DNA from: Leptolyngbya sp. PCC 7375
GTDB taxonomy: Bacteria > Cyanobacteriota > Cyanobacteriia > Phormidesmidales > Phormidesmidaceae
Length of the DNA: 64,000 nucleotides
Direction of reading: 5' to 3'
Assembly (NCBI RefSeq): GCF_000316115.1
Contig: NZ_JH993793.1
Location: forward strand, 581,517-645,516
A model generated the notes under the pieces. The model worked only from the letters and a program-made list of their open reading frames with translations. It had not been told where the DNA came from and ran no database searches. Shown here piece by piece: positions 1 through 9,093 of the stretch; positions within the stretch are counted from its first letter, which is position 1, and the number at the start of each line of letters is the position of its first letter. The position numbers and the translations under genes were made by a program.

Positions 1-2
1 AC

Positions 3-2381
3 CTCAGTCGTCAGATGAAACAGCTGAAGGGCAAACGAAAACGAGTCGCCGTTGGCATCTTTCAGCATTTGGTAACTGCTTCAGGTATTAAGTATGCCTA
101 TTCAATAATTGATTTAGCAGACGATACCGCCTATAACCAAACTTTAGTTAAAAAGGTATTGGAAACGTTATCCAAAGGAGACCAGCGCATCTTGCGGCCT
201 GTAGGACCTGCTAAACCCGATCAACCCAACACCCAGCGCTATGAGATTTTCCACGATGCGCTGGCCCCAGCAATTCTTGATTGGCGTAGAGAATATCTGG
301 AGAGAGGACGAATCATTTGGCGAGCAGGGATCAGCATTTTGGGGATGTCATTAGGTTTAGGACTTATTGCCTTAGCCTCAGCAAGTTACCGAGAAAATGT
401 TGACTTGCTCACGACTGAAGCTGCCCAACCTTTTCAACAGTTTGAAGCTGGACAACAACTTGATGCGTTGCAGCAAGCTATCAAGACTGGACAACAAGTG
501 CAGACTTGGGTCCAAAACAATCCTTTCAATTGGTTGCTTGGGCGTAATAAAGATCAAGCAATTAACCAGGCTACGGCGACTATTCAAAATATTTTGTTTA
601 GGATTCAGGAGCAGAATCAATTTTCAATCTCTTCTGGGCACGTAGAAAAATTAAAAATCGATTCGGCTTGGGAAATGGCTGTTACAGCTTCATCTAATGG
701 CACAGTTCAGGTATGGGAGTTAGAAACGGGTAATCAATTAAACTCATTCAAAGTGTCAGAATCATTACATGAATTAAGTTTCACCCCCGATGGTCAGACC
801 TTGGTAATAGGGACGACAGAGGACACTGTGCAGCAATGGGACTGGCGAACAGGTGAGCAACTCGGCACACCAATTTTTCTCACCAATCAACTGCTGAGCT
901 TCAACCTCAGTCCTGACGGTCAGATATTAGCCACCCTCTCAAGGGGTGAAGAAGGAACTATCTTGCAGGTGTGGGACTGGCAAACAGGGAATGAACTCGC
1001 TAAATTCGAACCAACCAGTCTAGTGCGGGATCTTGACTTCAGCTGTGATGGCACCACCCTGGCGACCGCTGCTGAAGACGGTACAGTGCAGGTGTGGGAC
1101 TGGCGAACCGGGAACGAACCCGCCAAATTCAAACCAACCAGCCTATTGCGGAATCTTGACTTTAGCTGTGATGGCGCAACCCTGGCGACCGCTGCTGAAG
1201 ACGGTACGGTGCGAGTGTGGGACTGGCGAACCGGGAATGAACTCACCACTTTTAAGCCAATAGGTCGAGTATTAGACCTCCGGTTTAGTCCCGATGGTCA
1301 ACAGTTGGCGACTGCTTTAGATACTGGCAACTTGAGATTACGGACATTAGAAACCGATCAATTTAAGCAACTTAGTGAAGTATTGCAGCTCACTTTCAGC
1401 CCTGATGGTCAGATGCTGGGAACTATCTCATCACAAGGCAACATAGCTCACCTGTGGGATACTAACGGCAATTTACAGGTTACTCTAGACAACGTCGATA
1501 ACCTTATCTTTAGTCCTAATGGTCAGCAGTTTGCTACTGTCTTGCGGGAAAATAAGACAGCCCACCTACGGGACACTAACGGCAATTTACAGGTTACTCT
1601 GAGCAACGTTGACAATCTCGTCTTTAGTCCCGATGGTCAGATGTTGGGAACCATCTCATCACAAGACAACATAGCCCACCTGTGGGACACTAACGGCAAT
1701 TTACAGGTTACTCTGAGCAACGTTGACAATCTCGTCTTTAGTCCCGATGGTCAGATGTTGGGAACTATCTCATCACAAGACAACACAGCCCACCTGTGGG
1801 ACACTAACGGTAATTTACAGGCTACTCTGAGCAACGTTGACAATCTCGTCTTTAGTCCCGATGGTCAGATGTTGGGAACTATCTCATGGCAAGACAAGAC
1901 AGCCCACCTGTGGGACACTAGCGACAATTCACAGATCGCTTTGGAAAGCGAAAGCTATCAAGATTTTATTAACCTTACTTTCAGCCCAGATGGTCGGCGA
2001 TTGGGAACTATCTTATCAGACAACACAGCCCGTCTGTGGGACACTAACGGTAATTTACAGATCACTCTGGACAACGTCGATCGCCTCATCTTTAGTCCCG
2101 ATGGTCAGATGTTGGGAACTATCTCATCACAAGACAACACAGCTCGCTTGTGGGACACTCGTGGGACGTTGTTAACCACTTTGCCAGGAATCACTGATAT
2201 CGTCTTCAGTCCGGATGGTCAGCAGATAGCAGCCATCTCTGCAAGCGGTGTAGTCAGGATATTGCCAGTTGAACTAGAAGACTTGATAAACTTAGGCTGC
2301 CAGTGGCTGCAGCCATATCTAGAAAGTCATCCCGATGAATTGCAAGACTTGCCCTGTTCGTCAATTATTGCTCAACAATAG
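3..2381 (+). CDS. STAND-type WD40 repeat protein, 5' end outside window
   Basis: The reading frame is open to the window edge, so the true start lies upstream. The first ~90 residues contain the motif YEIFHDALAPAILDWR, which typically closes the NTPase/conflict (nSTAND) module of cyanobacterial WD40 proteins. One hydrophobic segment follows (about residues 104-124 from the first visible Met), then roughly a dozen WD40-like blades carrying FSPDGQ and HLWDT signatures. Several central blades are near-identical 38-residue units (NGNLQVTL...HLWDT) repeating every 114 bp, for example starting near 1581, 1695 and 1809. Expected to be a signalling or conflict ATPase whose propeller senses or scaffolds a partner. 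The missing N-terminus (NTPase, possible effector) prevents a more precise call. Confidence 0.8.
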   Translation, partial: LSRQMKQLKGKRKRVAVGIFQHLVTASGIKYAYSIIDLADDTAYNQTLVKKVLETLSKGDQRILRPVGPAKPDQPNTQRYEIFHDALAPAILDWRREYLERGRIIWRAGISILGMSLGLGLIALASASYRENVDLLTTEAAQPFQQFEAGQQLDALQQAIKTGQQVQTWVQNNPFNWLLGRNKDQAINQATATIQNILFRIQEQNQFSISSGHVEKLKIDSAWEMAVTASSNGTVQVWELETGNQLNSFKVSESLHELSFTPDGQTLVIGTTEDTVQQWDWRTGEQLGTPIFLTNQLLSFNLSPDGQILATLSRGEEGTILQVWDWQTGNELAKFEPTSLVRDLDFSCDGTTLATAAEDGTVQVWDWRTGNEPAKFKPTSLLRNLDFSCDGATLATAAEDGTVRVWDWRTGNELTTFKPIGRVLDLRFSPDGQQLATALDTGNLRLRTLETDQFKQLSEVLQLTFSPDGQMLGTISSQGNIAHLWDTNGNLQVTLDNVDNLIFSPNGQQFATVLRENKTAHLRDTNGNLQVTLSNVDNLVFSPDGQMLGTISSQDNIAHLWDTNGNLQVTLSNVDNLVFSPDGQMLGTISSQDNTAHLWDTNGNLQATLSNVDNLVFSPDGQMLGTISWQDKTAHLWDTSDNSQIALESESYQDFINLTFSPDGRRLGTILSDNTARLWDTNGNLQITLDNVDRLIFSPDGQMLGTISSQDNTARLWDTRGTLLTTLPGITDIVFSPDGQQIAAISASGVVRILPVELEDLINLGCQWLQPYLESHPDELQDLPCSSIIAQQ

Positions 2382-2670
2382 CAACTGTATTTTAGGTAAA
2401 CAAATACAACAGAGTAGTGTAATAGACATTTAGCTATAACACCTTAGGGATTAGCAATCAAATAGAATACCGTTATTATAGGGACTACCCTCTGCAATAT
2501 GGTCATATGTTGAATGCTAAGGTTATCGAAACCATTAAGGACGCGGCTCAGAAGTTAACAGGCCATAAGAAAAGAGCGTTCATGGCCAAGGTGGCTGAAG
2601 ACTACTACGCGGGCTCGGCACGAAAAACAGAGACTTATCTGGGCTGGAATCGTCAGGCCGTTCAATTAGG

Positions 2671-4414
2671 GGCTATCCACAGAAGGCGAAATGAAAAAGC
2701 ATCAGGAATGATGTATCAATAAGCACATGCTAAAAAAGCTCTGCGGCAAAGCCGAGAGCCCGGTATCGTAGCCCTAAGAAATTCAAACAATGGGTTACGA
2801 TGTCACTCACTATACGAGAACGCAGCCAAAAAGTTGCTAATTGCATCAAAACGCAGGTTGGCCAAACGCTCAAGGCCATAGCAGACGCGACGGGTTTGAG
2901 CCCAAGCAGTGTCTATCGGCATCGTCAGGCCATCACCCGACGCAATCAGTACCCAGAATCGAGTTTTTGGGAAACCGAGGAGGGGTATCAGTGGCTGGTA
3001 CGACTGGTGTTTGGTCTGATCTACTACTTCGGCATCAAGCAAGGCGTCGGAGCCGAAAGTCTCTCCGAGTTCATCCGGGCCATTCACCTGGACACCCATG
3101 TAGCCAGTTCAGCCAGTGCCCTACGCCAACTCAAGCATCGTGTGAATCAAACCTTACTCGATTATGCCACTGCCCAAGCCGAGCACTGTCAACCGTCAGC
3201 GGGCCAAGGCATCTGTGTTGGAGCCGATGAAACCTTCTTTGGCTTACCGGTGTTAGTGCTGCTGGAACTCGCCAGTGGGTTTATTTTTATCGAAACCGAA
3301 TGCGAGAATCGTACCTATGAGACTTGGCTGAGGCAGGTGCAACAGTGGTGGGATACCAGCCCATGGCACTGCCATTACCTGGTCAGTGACGGGGCTCGGG
3401 CCCTGGTGAAGTTAGCCGTGTCGGGGATTGGGTGTGTGAGTGTCGCCGACTTGTTCCATGCGTTACGGGCATTAGGACGTCCGATGGGTCGTGCGCTGGG
3501 CAATCAGTATGCGACGCTGCAAAAACAACACAACAAACTTCAGAAGGACTTGAGCCCAAACGGTGATGAGACCACCCCGCAATCCTTGCAGTCGCTGATT
3601 GAGAGCAATGCAATTGCTCAACAACGCCTACAACAAGACCAACAAACCTATCAAGAGGCACTTGAGCAAATCAGTCAAATCGTCCATCCCTTCACCCTGG
3701 ATAGCCAGCAATGGCAAACAGGAAACGCATTACTAACTCACCTGGCTCGCCCGTTGCAGAGCCTGTGGGATCTCGCCCAATCCTATGGAGGTGAGAAAGC
3801 GCAAAAGGCCATTGACACCTTTGAAGAACAAATCGCCTCCTGGGCTCAAGGGATTGATGCCTGGCGACAATGGGTGACCCTAGCGCTACACACTCAAACA
3901 CCAGACCCGGCTATCCGTGACTGGGTGCTCATGGTCCTATTGCCGTGGGTCTATTGGATGCAGCAAACCGATAAAACCCGACAACCGGCTCTCAAACATC
4001 GATATCAGCAAGCGGCTAGCGACGCGTTTGACAAACTCTTAGCCCAATCGCTCACCTTGCAGCTGGACGACACCGAACTGGAGCATTGGGTGCTTTGGTG
4101 TCGAGACTTCTGCGCTAAATACCAACGCACGTCCTCGGCGGTAGAAGGACGTAATGGGTATCTATCCAAACTCCATCATGCCAGTCGAGGATTTTCTGAG
4201 CAATCTCTCAAGGCCCTCACCATTATTCATAATTTTGATCTCAAACGACCCGATGGCACCACGGCTGCTCAACGTCTTTTTGACCACCCTTTTCCGGATG
4301 TATTCGAATGGATTCTCGAGCATATCGGTGATTTACCGATGCCCCGGAAGTCATCTAAAGCACAGAAGCCGAATCCCTCATACGCAGATAGTTTTGCGGC
4401 TTAAGTTGATACCC
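2671..4414 (+). mobile_element. DUF6399-transposase element (1744 bp) with 8-bp target duplication
   Basis: CAATTAGG occurs at 2663-2670 and again at 4415-4422, exactly flanking the element, and interrupts a codon-continuous ISAzo13 transposase. The ends are imperfect inverted repeats: GGCTATCCA on the left and GGGTATCAA on the right read inwards. The right end (GGGTATCAACTTAAGCCG) matches the ends of the two MITEs in this window at 17 of 18 positions. Direct evidence therefore exists that it moved as a unit. Confidence 0.85.
2800..4404 (+). CDS. DUF6399-type transposase-like protein
   Basis: A 534-residue protein with an N-terminal helix-turn-helix (about residues 8-45, ADATGLSPSSVYRHRQAI). 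It has a candidate DDE-like acidic triad: CVGADETFF near residue 146, LVSDGARALVKL near 195, and SSAVEGRNGYLSKLHH near 450. It ends in the family signature RPDGTTAAQRLF. I recognise these motifs as the DUF6399 family of cyanobacterial proteins, usually annotated without function. Here the gene fills an element with inverted ends and an 8-bp target duplication, so a transposase role is strongly suggested. The frame is intact, so it may be active. Assignment of the acidic residues is inference. Confidence 0.8.
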   Translation: MSLTIRERSQKVANCIKTQVGQTLKAIADATGLSPSSVYRHRQAITRRNQYPESSFWETEEGYQWLVRLVFGLIYYFGIKQGVGAESLSEFIRAIHLDTHVASSASALRQLKHRVNQTLLDYATAQAEHCQPSAGQGICVGADETFFGLPVLVLLELASGFIFIETECENRTYETWLRQVQQWWDTSPWHCHYLVSDGARALVKLAVSGIGCVSVADLFHALRALGRPMGRALGNQYATLQKQHNKLQKDLSPNGDETTPQSLQSLIESNAIAQQRLQQDQQTYQEALEQISQIVHPFTLDSQQWQTGNALLTHLARPLQSLWDLAQSYGGEKAQKAIDTFEEQIASWAQGIDAWRQWVTLALHTQTPDPAIRDWVLMVLLPWVYWMQQTDKTRQPALKHRYQQAASDAFDKLLAQSLTLQLDDTELEHWVLWCRDFCAKYQRTSSAVEGRNGYLSKLHHASRGFSEQSLKALTIIHNFDLKRPDGTTAAQRLFDHPFPDVFEWILEHIGDLPMPRKSSKAQKPNPSYADSFAA

Positions 4415-4836
4415 CAATTAGGCTTACATGAGCACCGCAGTGGTCTTCGATGTGTCGATAACTATCGAGCGAGGGGACTCAAGAATACAGAGGAGACTGA
4501 ACCAACGCTGGCGGACGATATTCGAGTCCTTGTGGATGGACAGGCCCAAGCAGACCCTCAACTACGGACAACCTTCACCTATGCCCGCATTAGTGCTCAA
4601 GCGGTCAGGGATGCCTTGATAGACGAAAAGGGCTACTGTGACGAGGCCTTACCCACGCGTCAAACTATCGGTGTGTTGCGCGACAGTGAAGGTAGGCAGG
4701 TGACGCCAAGGCGGTTGTCGGGTTTCGCCCAAAGAGCGTGAGACAAGGTTATCGGCGCAAGCGTTAGCTTAGCTGGGTTGTCACCAGTCGAAGAAAAAGG
4801 CACAGGTAGATCTCCTGCGAAAGAGAGCGATGACCT

Positions 4837-6600
4837 GTGCCGAAAGCCATTCACTTATACCAAAAGAGAGCCTATATGAACGCGAGAAAGCTGGGGTTGA
4901 CCCAGACGGCATCGTCGACGATAGCCGAGATATCAGAGCGGACAGGGCAACGGATTGATGCAGGCCATCACCGCGCTAACCGAGGAGCTGTCGTTGCATC
5001 ATCCCGGAGCCAAGATCCCTTAGCTGGCGTCTGGGCCAGCGAGCTAGAACCGATGCTACGCCAGGAACCGAGACTGAAACCAATGACGCTGTTTGAATAC
5101 CTGCAAGAGCAGTATCCAGGCAAGTACCCACAGGTGCTACGCACCTTACAGAGAAGAGTGCAGCAGTGGAAAGCGCTGCACGGGCCGGCGCCGGAGGTCA
5201 TGTTCGTACTGCGCCATGAACCAGGCGTCATGGGACTCTCAGACTTCACCAAACTGAAAGGGATGGAAATCACCCTCAACGGCAAGCCATTTGAGCACTT
5301 GATTTATCATTACCGGCTCGCCTACAGCGGTTGGCAGTACGCGCAGATTATTCAGGGGGGCGAAAGCTTCATTGCCCTATCCGAAGGGTTGCAGAACGCC
5401 CTAGCTGCGGCTGGCGGTGCCCCACAAGAACATCGCACGGACAGCCTGAGCGCGGCCTACCGTAATTCAGGGGGGCATCGTATCCAGGAGCTGACGCGGT
5501 TCTACGATGACCTGTGTGAGCACTACCGGATGGTGCCAACGAGAAACAACAAAGGCAAAGCAAACGAGAACGGATCTGTAGAAAGTCCGCACGGCCACCT
5601 GAAGAACCGTATCAAACAGGCTATCTACCTGCGCGGCAGCAGCGACTTTGCCAGTATTGCCGAGTACCAGGCGGTGATAGACAACGCCGCTGCTGGTCTC
5701 AATCGGCAGTGCGAGGCCAAGTATGAAGCAGAAAAAGCCGTCCTACAACCGCTGCCGAAACGCCGAGTGGCCGACTACGAGATTCTCAGTGCCAAAGTCA
5801 GCTGTCACAGCACGATAGAGGTGCGCTGCATTCTCTACAGCGTGCCATCACGACTGATAGGTCAACAGATAGAAATTCATCTCTATCATGACCGTTTAGT
5901 CGGCTACTTTGCGCGGCAGCAGGTGTTTGAGCTGTCCCGCATGCGTGTGGCTGGCAAAGGACGACGGCGGGGGCGCTGCATCGACTATCGCCATGTGATA
6001 GGTGGACTCAGGAAAAAGCCCAGAGCCTTCCTCTTCTGTCAGTGGCAGTCAGATTTGTTACCGACTGCTGAGTTTCGCCAGCTTTGGGCGCAGATGAAAG
6101 CTCAGTTTGAGCGCGACCAAGCCGCTGTACTCATGGTCGAAGCGCTCTACATTGCCGCCACCTATGACAAAGAACAAACCGTCGCCAGCTATCTTGCCGA
6201 AGCCCTATCCAAGAACCAGCTGACGTTGAGGCATCTACAGCAACAGTTTATGCCCGATGCGGTAGCCACCTTGCCGCCAATCGCAACCCAACAACACGCT
6301 CTCGATAGCTATGACCAACTCCTCAGTGGCTCAAACGACACGGACGCCAACCTCATCACAAACACCACAAACAACCAGCCCGTACCAACAGTTGAGCCGT
6401 CTGCTCAAACAGCTCAAGCTCACCAACATGCTTACCCACTGGGAAGCTACAGAGAGCCGCGCTTTGCAGCAACAATGGTCTTATGCACAGTTTTTACTCA
6501 GCTTATGTCAACAAGAGGCCGACAGACGAGCACAAATGCGGCTAGAGCGCGCAAAAAAGGAAGCTCAGCTGCCCGCCGTAAAAAGTTTGACCAACTTTGA
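4837..6600 (+). CDS. istA: IS21-family transposase IstA
   Basis: DDE-type integrase catalysing strand transfer of the IS21 element. Visible features are the N-terminal MNARKLGLTQTASS segment, the catalytic aspartates in SDFTKL (about residue 146) and HRTDSLSAAYR (about 202), and the glutamate in NENGSVESPHGHLKNR (about 245). A Mu-type C-terminal domain follows. The start at 4837 is a GTG; an ATG lies at 4876. The frame overlaps istB by 290 nt, far more than the usual few bases, and the last ~95 residues look like a shadow of istB. The original stop was therefore probably lost by a small frameshift near 6300. Confidence 0.85.
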   Translation: MPKAIHLYQKRAYMNARKLGLTQTASSTIAEISERTGQRIDAGHHRANRGAVVASSRSQDPLAGVWASELEPMLRQEPRLKPMTLFEYLQEQYPGKYPQVLRTLQRRVQQWKALHGPAPEVMFVLRHEPGVMGLSDFTKLKGMEITLNGKPFEHLIYHYRLAYSGWQYAQIIQGGESFIALSEGLQNALAAAGGAPQEHRTDSLSAAYRNSGGHRIQELTRFYDDLCEHYRMVPTRNNKGKANENGSVESPHGHLKNRIKQAIYLRGSSDFASIAEYQAVIDNAAAGLNRQCEAKYEAEKAVLQPLPKRRVADYEILSAKVSCHSTIEVRCILYSVPSRLIGQQIEIHLYHDRLVGYFARQQVFELSRMRVAGKGRRRGRCIDYRHVIGGLRKKPRAFLFCQWQSDLLPTAEFRQLWAQMKAQFERDQAAVLMVEALYIAATYDKEQTVASYLAEALSKNQLTLRHLQQQFMPDAVATLPPIATQQHALDSYDQLLSGSNDTDANLITNTTNNQPVPTVEPSAQTAQAHQHAYPLGSYREPRFAATMVLCTVFTQLMSTRGRQTSTNAARARKKGSSAARRKKFDQL

Positions 6601-7126
6601 GTTTGACCATTGCCCAAACTTCAATCCGGCCCCTCTGATGCAATTGGCCGATGACGATACCTGGCTCGATAACGCCACCAACTGCCTGTTTTTCGGCGCG
6701 TCCGGAGTTGGGAAAACTCATTTGGCTCTTGGGTTGTCGCAAGCCATGCTAGAAGCGGGTCGGCGCATCAAGTTCTTCAGCGCACTTGCCTTAGTTCAAC
6801 AGCTTCAGCAGGATAAACAACAACTGTTGCTACAGTCTAGACTAAAGAAGCTCGACCGTTTTGACCTGCTCATCCTCGACGACTTGGGCTACGTGCAAAA
6901 GTCTGAAGCCGAAACCTCCGTACTCTTCGAACTCATTGCCCACCGCTATGAACGCAAGAGTTTGCTGATCACCGCTAATCAGCCATTCAGCAAGTGGGAC
7001 AGCATCTTTCCCGATTCGATGATGACCGTGGCTGCCGTTGACCGACTGGTGCATCATGCTGTCATCTTTGAGATTAAGGCTGACAGCTATCGGCAGCAGC
7101 AGGCGGCGGCTCGCAATCAGGGATAA
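6311..7126 (+). CDS. istB: IS21-family helper ATPase IstB
   Basis: AAA+ ATPase that assembles on target DNA and recruits IstA. It has a Walker A motif (GASGVGKTH, about residues 128-136), Walker B (LLILDDLGY, about 185-193), and the family segment NQPFSKWDSIFPDSMMTVAAVDRLVHHA near the C-terminus. Length 271 is normal for the family. The first ~25 residues are Thr/Ser/Gln-rich and overlap istA, so translation may start further in, for example at the ATG opening MLTHWEATESRALQQQW (about 6428). Confidence 0.88.
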   Translation: MTNSSVAQTTRTPTSSQTPQTTSPYQQLSRLLKQLKLTNMLTHWEATESRALQQQWSYAQFLLSLCQQEADRRAQMRLERAKKEAQLPAVKSLTNFEFDHCPNFNPAPLMQLADDDTWLDNATNCLFFGASGVGKTHLALGLSQAMLEAGRRIKFFSALALVQQLQQDKQQLLLQSRLKKLDRFDLLILDDLGYVQKSEAETSVLFELIAHRYERKSLLITANQPFSKWDSIFPDSMMTVAAVDRLVHHAVIFEIKADSYRQQQAAARNQG

Positions 7127-7224
7127 TTGACGCACAAAATACTTGGAGATTTTAATTGCTTGACAGTGACCAGGCGCTGTCATTTAGATCGCGCCTGGTC
7201 ATTTAGATCGCTAGCTGTCGTTTG

Positions 7225-7373
7225 AGGTACCAACATAAAGCGGGACGATTTCCTCAGGAATCTAGAGTTCGGAAGTCGGAAGTCGGAGTTCGGAATGCCC
7301 TCCCTTTCCGACTTCCGACTTCCGACTTCCGACTTCAGTCCTAGCCAAGATTTCCCGGCTTAAATTGATACCC
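7225..7373 (+). mobile_element. MITE copy 1 (149 bp)
   Basis: Non-coding element with ends AGGTACCAACATAAAG and, read inwards from the right, GGGTATCAATTTAAGCC. It is flanked by the 8-bp direct repeat GTCGTTTG (7217-7224 and 7374-7381). The interior is a long imperfect hairpin built from GGAAGTCGG-type units and their complement, CGACTTC repeats. Its ends match the DUF6399 element, so it is probably a non-autonomous derivative moved by that enzyme. It lies in the 3' non-coding part of the IS21 element, so it arrived last of the four nested elements. Confidence 0.85.
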
Positions 7374-8296
7374 GTCGTTTGCTTTGATAGTCTCAGCATG
7401 AGACCAGTTAGTCTCTATTAAGTGTCAGTCAGCTCGCCAACCCGACTGTCGCGTCACGTCTACCCCCCTTGACATCTAACAATCGGTGCGATGATGAACC
7501 GGATGGGGTATCGGTTAAAAAAACGCAAAAGGTAAAACCCCATAAGAAAGTGCCTGAAACCGATGCCATTTTTGAGAACGTAACAACCGCCAATCAAGCT
7601 GCAGATGCCGACCCGACAGTTTTGAGACTCTCGATAGACAGCAAAGCAACGGTTAAGCTTGGTAATCTTTCAAGAGGAGGTAAAGCCAGAACTCAAGCCC
7701 CCCGACAAGCGGATGACCATGACCACTACTGGCATAGCTGTCTGGTCCCGTTCGGCATCTTGGATACTCAAAACGACCAACTGTTTATCTACTTTGGTCA
7801 GTCGGCTGAAACCAGTGACTTTATTGTCGATTGCCTAGAAGAGTGGTGGCTGACTCATGCAGACGAGTATCGTGAGATTGAACAATTGGTCATTAACCTG
7901 GATAACGGTCCATCACTCAACAGCCATCGAACTCAGTTCATCAAACGTATCGTGGGTTTTGCTCAGGCGAGTCGTTTATGTATCCGGTTGATCTACTACC
8001 CGCCTTACCACAGCAAATATAATCCCATTGAACGGTGTTGGGCTGCGTTAGAAAACTACTGGAATGGAACGATTCTCAACACCATTGAAGAGGCCCTACG
8101 GTGGGCTACCAACATGACATGGAGAGGATGTACACCCGTTGTAGACTTGGTTGACAAGGTTTATCACAAGGGTGTCAAGGCCTCATCAGAAGAACTCGCC
8201 AAGCTTGAACCGCAGTGGCAACGCTCTGAGCAATTGCCGAAGTGGGACGTCACTGTTGTTCCCCTTTGACTGGTGTGTTATTCCTTTGCTAATCCC

Positions 8297-8707
8297 TTAT
8301 TGCAACCAAATATCCATCAGAGACATATGCCGTTCTCCACCTTCGCTACGAGCATCATAGCAACGATACTCAGAATAGCGGAGTCGAACCCGACTGTTAG
8401 TGCGGTAGGCTTCTCTCACTAATCTATATATATGGGACTCTTCTCGCTGATTCCAGGCAAATGTTCTTACTGTGCAGGATGCTGTGCTCGTGGTTATGTC
8501 GTGATCCTTATTAATCGTTAGCGTGCAAGCATCTCTCAGACATTCGTAATCTACAATTCTGGCATTATAAACTTCCTGCCACGCATAGGCTTTGGTGCCT
8601 ATGCCAAAGCAGCTTAAGCCGATGGCAATGCCAAGAATGGATTTAATCAACGGCCTAGTTAGATGATGATTGTCTGATGTGTGTAGCATTTTCTTGTACC
8701 AGAGCAA
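8297..8707 (-). CDS. small secreted protein of unknown function
   Basis: 136 residues, not recognised. An N-terminal hydrophobic stretch (SILGIAIGLSCFGIGT) ends in AYA before WQE, a good Sec signal peptidase site near residue 42. The mature part contains four cysteines (CLRDAC, SCTV, YRCYDA) that could form disulphides. Translation may start at 8707 or at the internal ATG at 8689 (MLHTSDNHH). Its stop codon abuts the right end of the ISAzo13 element, so the last residues could have been changed by that insertion. Confidence 0.5.
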   Translation of the reverse strand: MLWYKKMLHTSDNHHLTRPLIKSILGIAIGLSCFGIGTKAYAWQEVYNARIVDYECLRDACTLTINKDHDITTSTASCTVRTFAWNQREESHIYRLVREAYRTNSRVRLRYSEYRCYDARSEGGERHMSLMDIWLQ

Positions 8708-8984
8708 CTTTGCCCATATTTAAAAACTCTGGGCATGCTCCCCTTAAGCACTACTATCTGAGGAAATCAACCAATAACAACTTTGTTATTTTCTTCCTAA
8801 TGCTTCACTTATATCCTGGCATAAGTGGAGTCAAACAGAGCTTGATTGAATCAATTATTTATGGATTAAAATTTGACAGTTTATAGGGCAAATGAGTCAA
8901 AATATGTAGACATCGGCAAAACATCATCGCCAGAAGTGTCAACTGTCGATAGACACCTGTGCGCTCAGTATTGTTTAGAGTAAT

Positions 8985-9093
8985 TAGCTCACCTGGTGTC
9001 GAAATTGAGCAGAATCGCCACATAGTGACGTAGGGGATTAAGCAACGAAAGGTAGCGAAAAACCGCAGGCATGCTCTCGATGGGTGCGATCGC
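8985..9093 (-). pseudogene. remnant of an ABC-2 permease gene
   Basis: This stretch matches the 3' end of the permease gene at 28428-29558 in the same orientation. The segment from CATAGTGACGTAGGGGATT to GATGGGTGCGATCGC (about 9012-9093) is roughly 90% identical to about 28557-28634. The block TAGCTCACCTGGTG at 8985 matches 28429 onwards. About 105 bp present in the intact gene are missing between the two blocks. A weaker echo (GCAGAATTGCTCCATAGTGAC) occurs near 9138. It has no coding capacity. Confidence 0.75.

Larger units (their letters stand above)
4674..7481 (+). mobile_element. IS21-family insertion sequence
   Basis: The element is flanked by a 7-bp duplication ATCGGTG (4667-4673 and 7482-7488). 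It starts TGTTGCGCGACAG and its other end, read inwards, is TGTTAGATGTCAAGG. Both ends share inner blocks such as GGTAG and GTGACGC, typical of multiple terminal transposase-binding sites in this family. It carries istA and istB and interrupts the ISAzo13 transposase. A MITE sits in its 3' non-coding part. Confidence 0.88.
2507..8269 (+). pseudogene. ISAzo13-family transposase, in three pieces
   Basis: The pieces are 2507-2670 (N-terminal, with the motif GSARKTETYLGWNRQAVQLG), 4415-4673 (middle, LADDIRVLVDGQAQADPQ) and 7482-8269 (C-terminal DDE part, with LVINLDNGPSLNSHRTQF and YHSKYNPIERCWAALENYW). The pieces join in frame if the two inserted elements and one target duplication each are removed. 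Near 7516 the rejoined frame meets a run of seven A residues (TTAAAAAAACG); the conserved continuation KKTQKVKP lies in the -1 frame. This is either a one-base loss or a programmed -1 frameshift on A AAA AAA. The gene cannot now make a full-length enzyme. Confidence 0.85.
2446..8297 (+). mobile_element. ISAzo13-family insertion sequence, split by two later elements
   Basis: Terminal inverted repeats AGGGATTAGCAA are present at 2446-2457 and, inverted, at 8286-8297. Removing the DUF6399 element and the IS21 element with one copy of each target duplication leaves about 1285 bp, the size expected of an ISAzo13-type element. Its transposase reading frame becomes continuous across both junctions. 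No target duplication of the ISAzo13 element itself was convincing. Confidence 0.8.

Noticed and set aside
2507..2722. A free-standing 71-residue gene
   Set aside because: The last ~17 residues come from the inserted DUF6399 element; the rest is the N-terminus of the ISAzo13 transposase.
4154..4741. A 195-residue open frame spanning the right end of the DUF6399 element
   Set aside because: The first part is the wrong frame of the DUF6399 gene; only 4415-4673 is protein-like, and this is the middle of the ISAzo13 transposase.
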